From contig NZ_CP019980.1 in assembly GCF_002982115.1 (NCBI RefSeq), positions 3,294,001-3,358,000 on the forward strand: a DNA stretch of 64,000 bases, read 5' to 3'. Position 1 is the stretch's first letter, and every line of letters begins with the position of its first letter. The DNA is from Lysinibacillus sphaericus. Lineage in GTDB: Bacteria; Bacillota; Bacilli; Bacillales_A; Planococcaceae. The notes beneath the pieces were generated by a model. It did no database searches and was not told the DNA's origin. It saw only the letters and a program-made list of their open reading frames with translations. The translations under genes and the position numbers were made by a program. Below, in pieces: positions 63,766-64,000 of this stretch.

Positions 63766-63806
63766 ACTGCCTGATGCAATCTATATGCAAGATTTCATCA
63801 GACAGT
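63766..63806 (-). terminator. terminator of fur
   Basis: ACTGCCTGATG (63766-63776) pairs with CATCAGACAGT (63796-63806), one bulge, and A-runs on the left give the U-tract leftward. Confidence 0.8.
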
Positions 63807-63812
63807 TTCTCG

Positions 63813-64000
63813 TTATTGTTCTTCATTTGTGTCGTCGTTTTTATCATGACAACGCCAGCAAATACCGTGGAAAGTTAGTCGGTGATCTTTTATAATAAAG
63901 TTCCAACGTTTCTCAACAACGGCTTCCACATCTTCAAGTAAATCTTCTTGAATTTCATCTACAGCACCACACTCGATACAAACGAGATGATGATGGAAAT
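63813..64000 (-). CDS. fur: ferric uptake regulator, C-terminal part
   Basis: The last 62 codons of a Fur-family repressor, cut by the window edge. HHHLVCIECGAVDEI gives the histidine metal site and the first CxxC; CWRC near the end gives the second, together the structural zinc site. The fur-xerD-deoB order is that of Bacillus fur. It represses iron-uptake genes with Fe2+. Confidence 0.9.
   Translation of the reverse strand, partial: FHHHLVCIECGAVDEIQEDLLEDVEAVVEKRWNFIIKDHRLTFHGICWRCHDKNDDTNEEQ

Overview
The window reads as a chromosome segment of a low-GC, endospore-forming Firmicute of the Bacillaceae/Planococcaceae, most likely Lysinibacillus or a close relative. The evidence is the sporulation block spoIIAA-spoIIAB-sigF-spoVAF-lysA, the Bacillus-type order scpA-scpB-dacB...rluB-resA-resB-resC-resD-resE-sigX-rsiX, the fur-xerD-deoB-pdp group, AT-rich intergenic DNA and AGGAGG ribosome binding sites. 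The genus is inferred from gene order and style, not from a search.

Layout. 1-4.8 kb: single genes (metallo-hydrolase, tiny phospholipase A2-like protein, AraC regulator, ilvE, a tautomerase). 4.8-10.5 kb: a leftward pigment cluster with two CrtN-type desaturase/oxidase flavoproteins, a glycosyltransferase, an acyltransferase and a CruF/DUF422 membrane protein. 10.7-21.3 kb: accessory and regulatory genes, including an EAL phosphodiesterase, DinB, a broken phzF, a MerR-controlled FtsX-type ABC exporter and a GntR-controlled ABC-2 exporter. 21.4-23.9 kb: glnA with two perfect GlnR/TnrA boxes, and a second copy of its 3' end on the far side of a HAD gene. 24.8-29.6 kb: a histidine-kinase-like ATPase, a chemoreceptor and a STAS protein in one operon, then a BclA-like spore-surface protein and an SNF-family symporter.

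29.8-40.3 kb: the main find. A 10.4-kb accessory island lies between two 176-bp direct repeats that differ at only two positions. Both repeats are the 3' end of the riboflavin transporter gene ribU. The right copy belongs to intact ribU, which has an upstream FMN riboswitch; the left copy is a remnant. Inside are a complete agr-type peptide quorum-sensing locus agrB-agrD-agrC-agrA, a carrier-less NRPS adenylation protein, an EamA exporter, a C39-like papain-fold protein, a lipoprotein and remnants of IS66 and perhaps IS1380 elements. agrD is a 46-residue ORF with a predicted CNLVF thiolactone core.

41.4-64 kb: core genome, nearly all leftward: rsiX/sigX with a TGTAAC-N16-CGAC autoregulatory promoter, resEDCBA for respiration and cytochrome c maturation, rluB, dacB, scpB/scpA, ribT, lysA, spoVAF, the spoIIA operon, pdp, deoB, xerD and the end of fur. 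Compared with Bacillus subtilis, spoVAA-spoVAE are absent between sigF and spoVAF, spmA/spmB between dacB and rluB, and the rib biosynthesis genes beside ribT.
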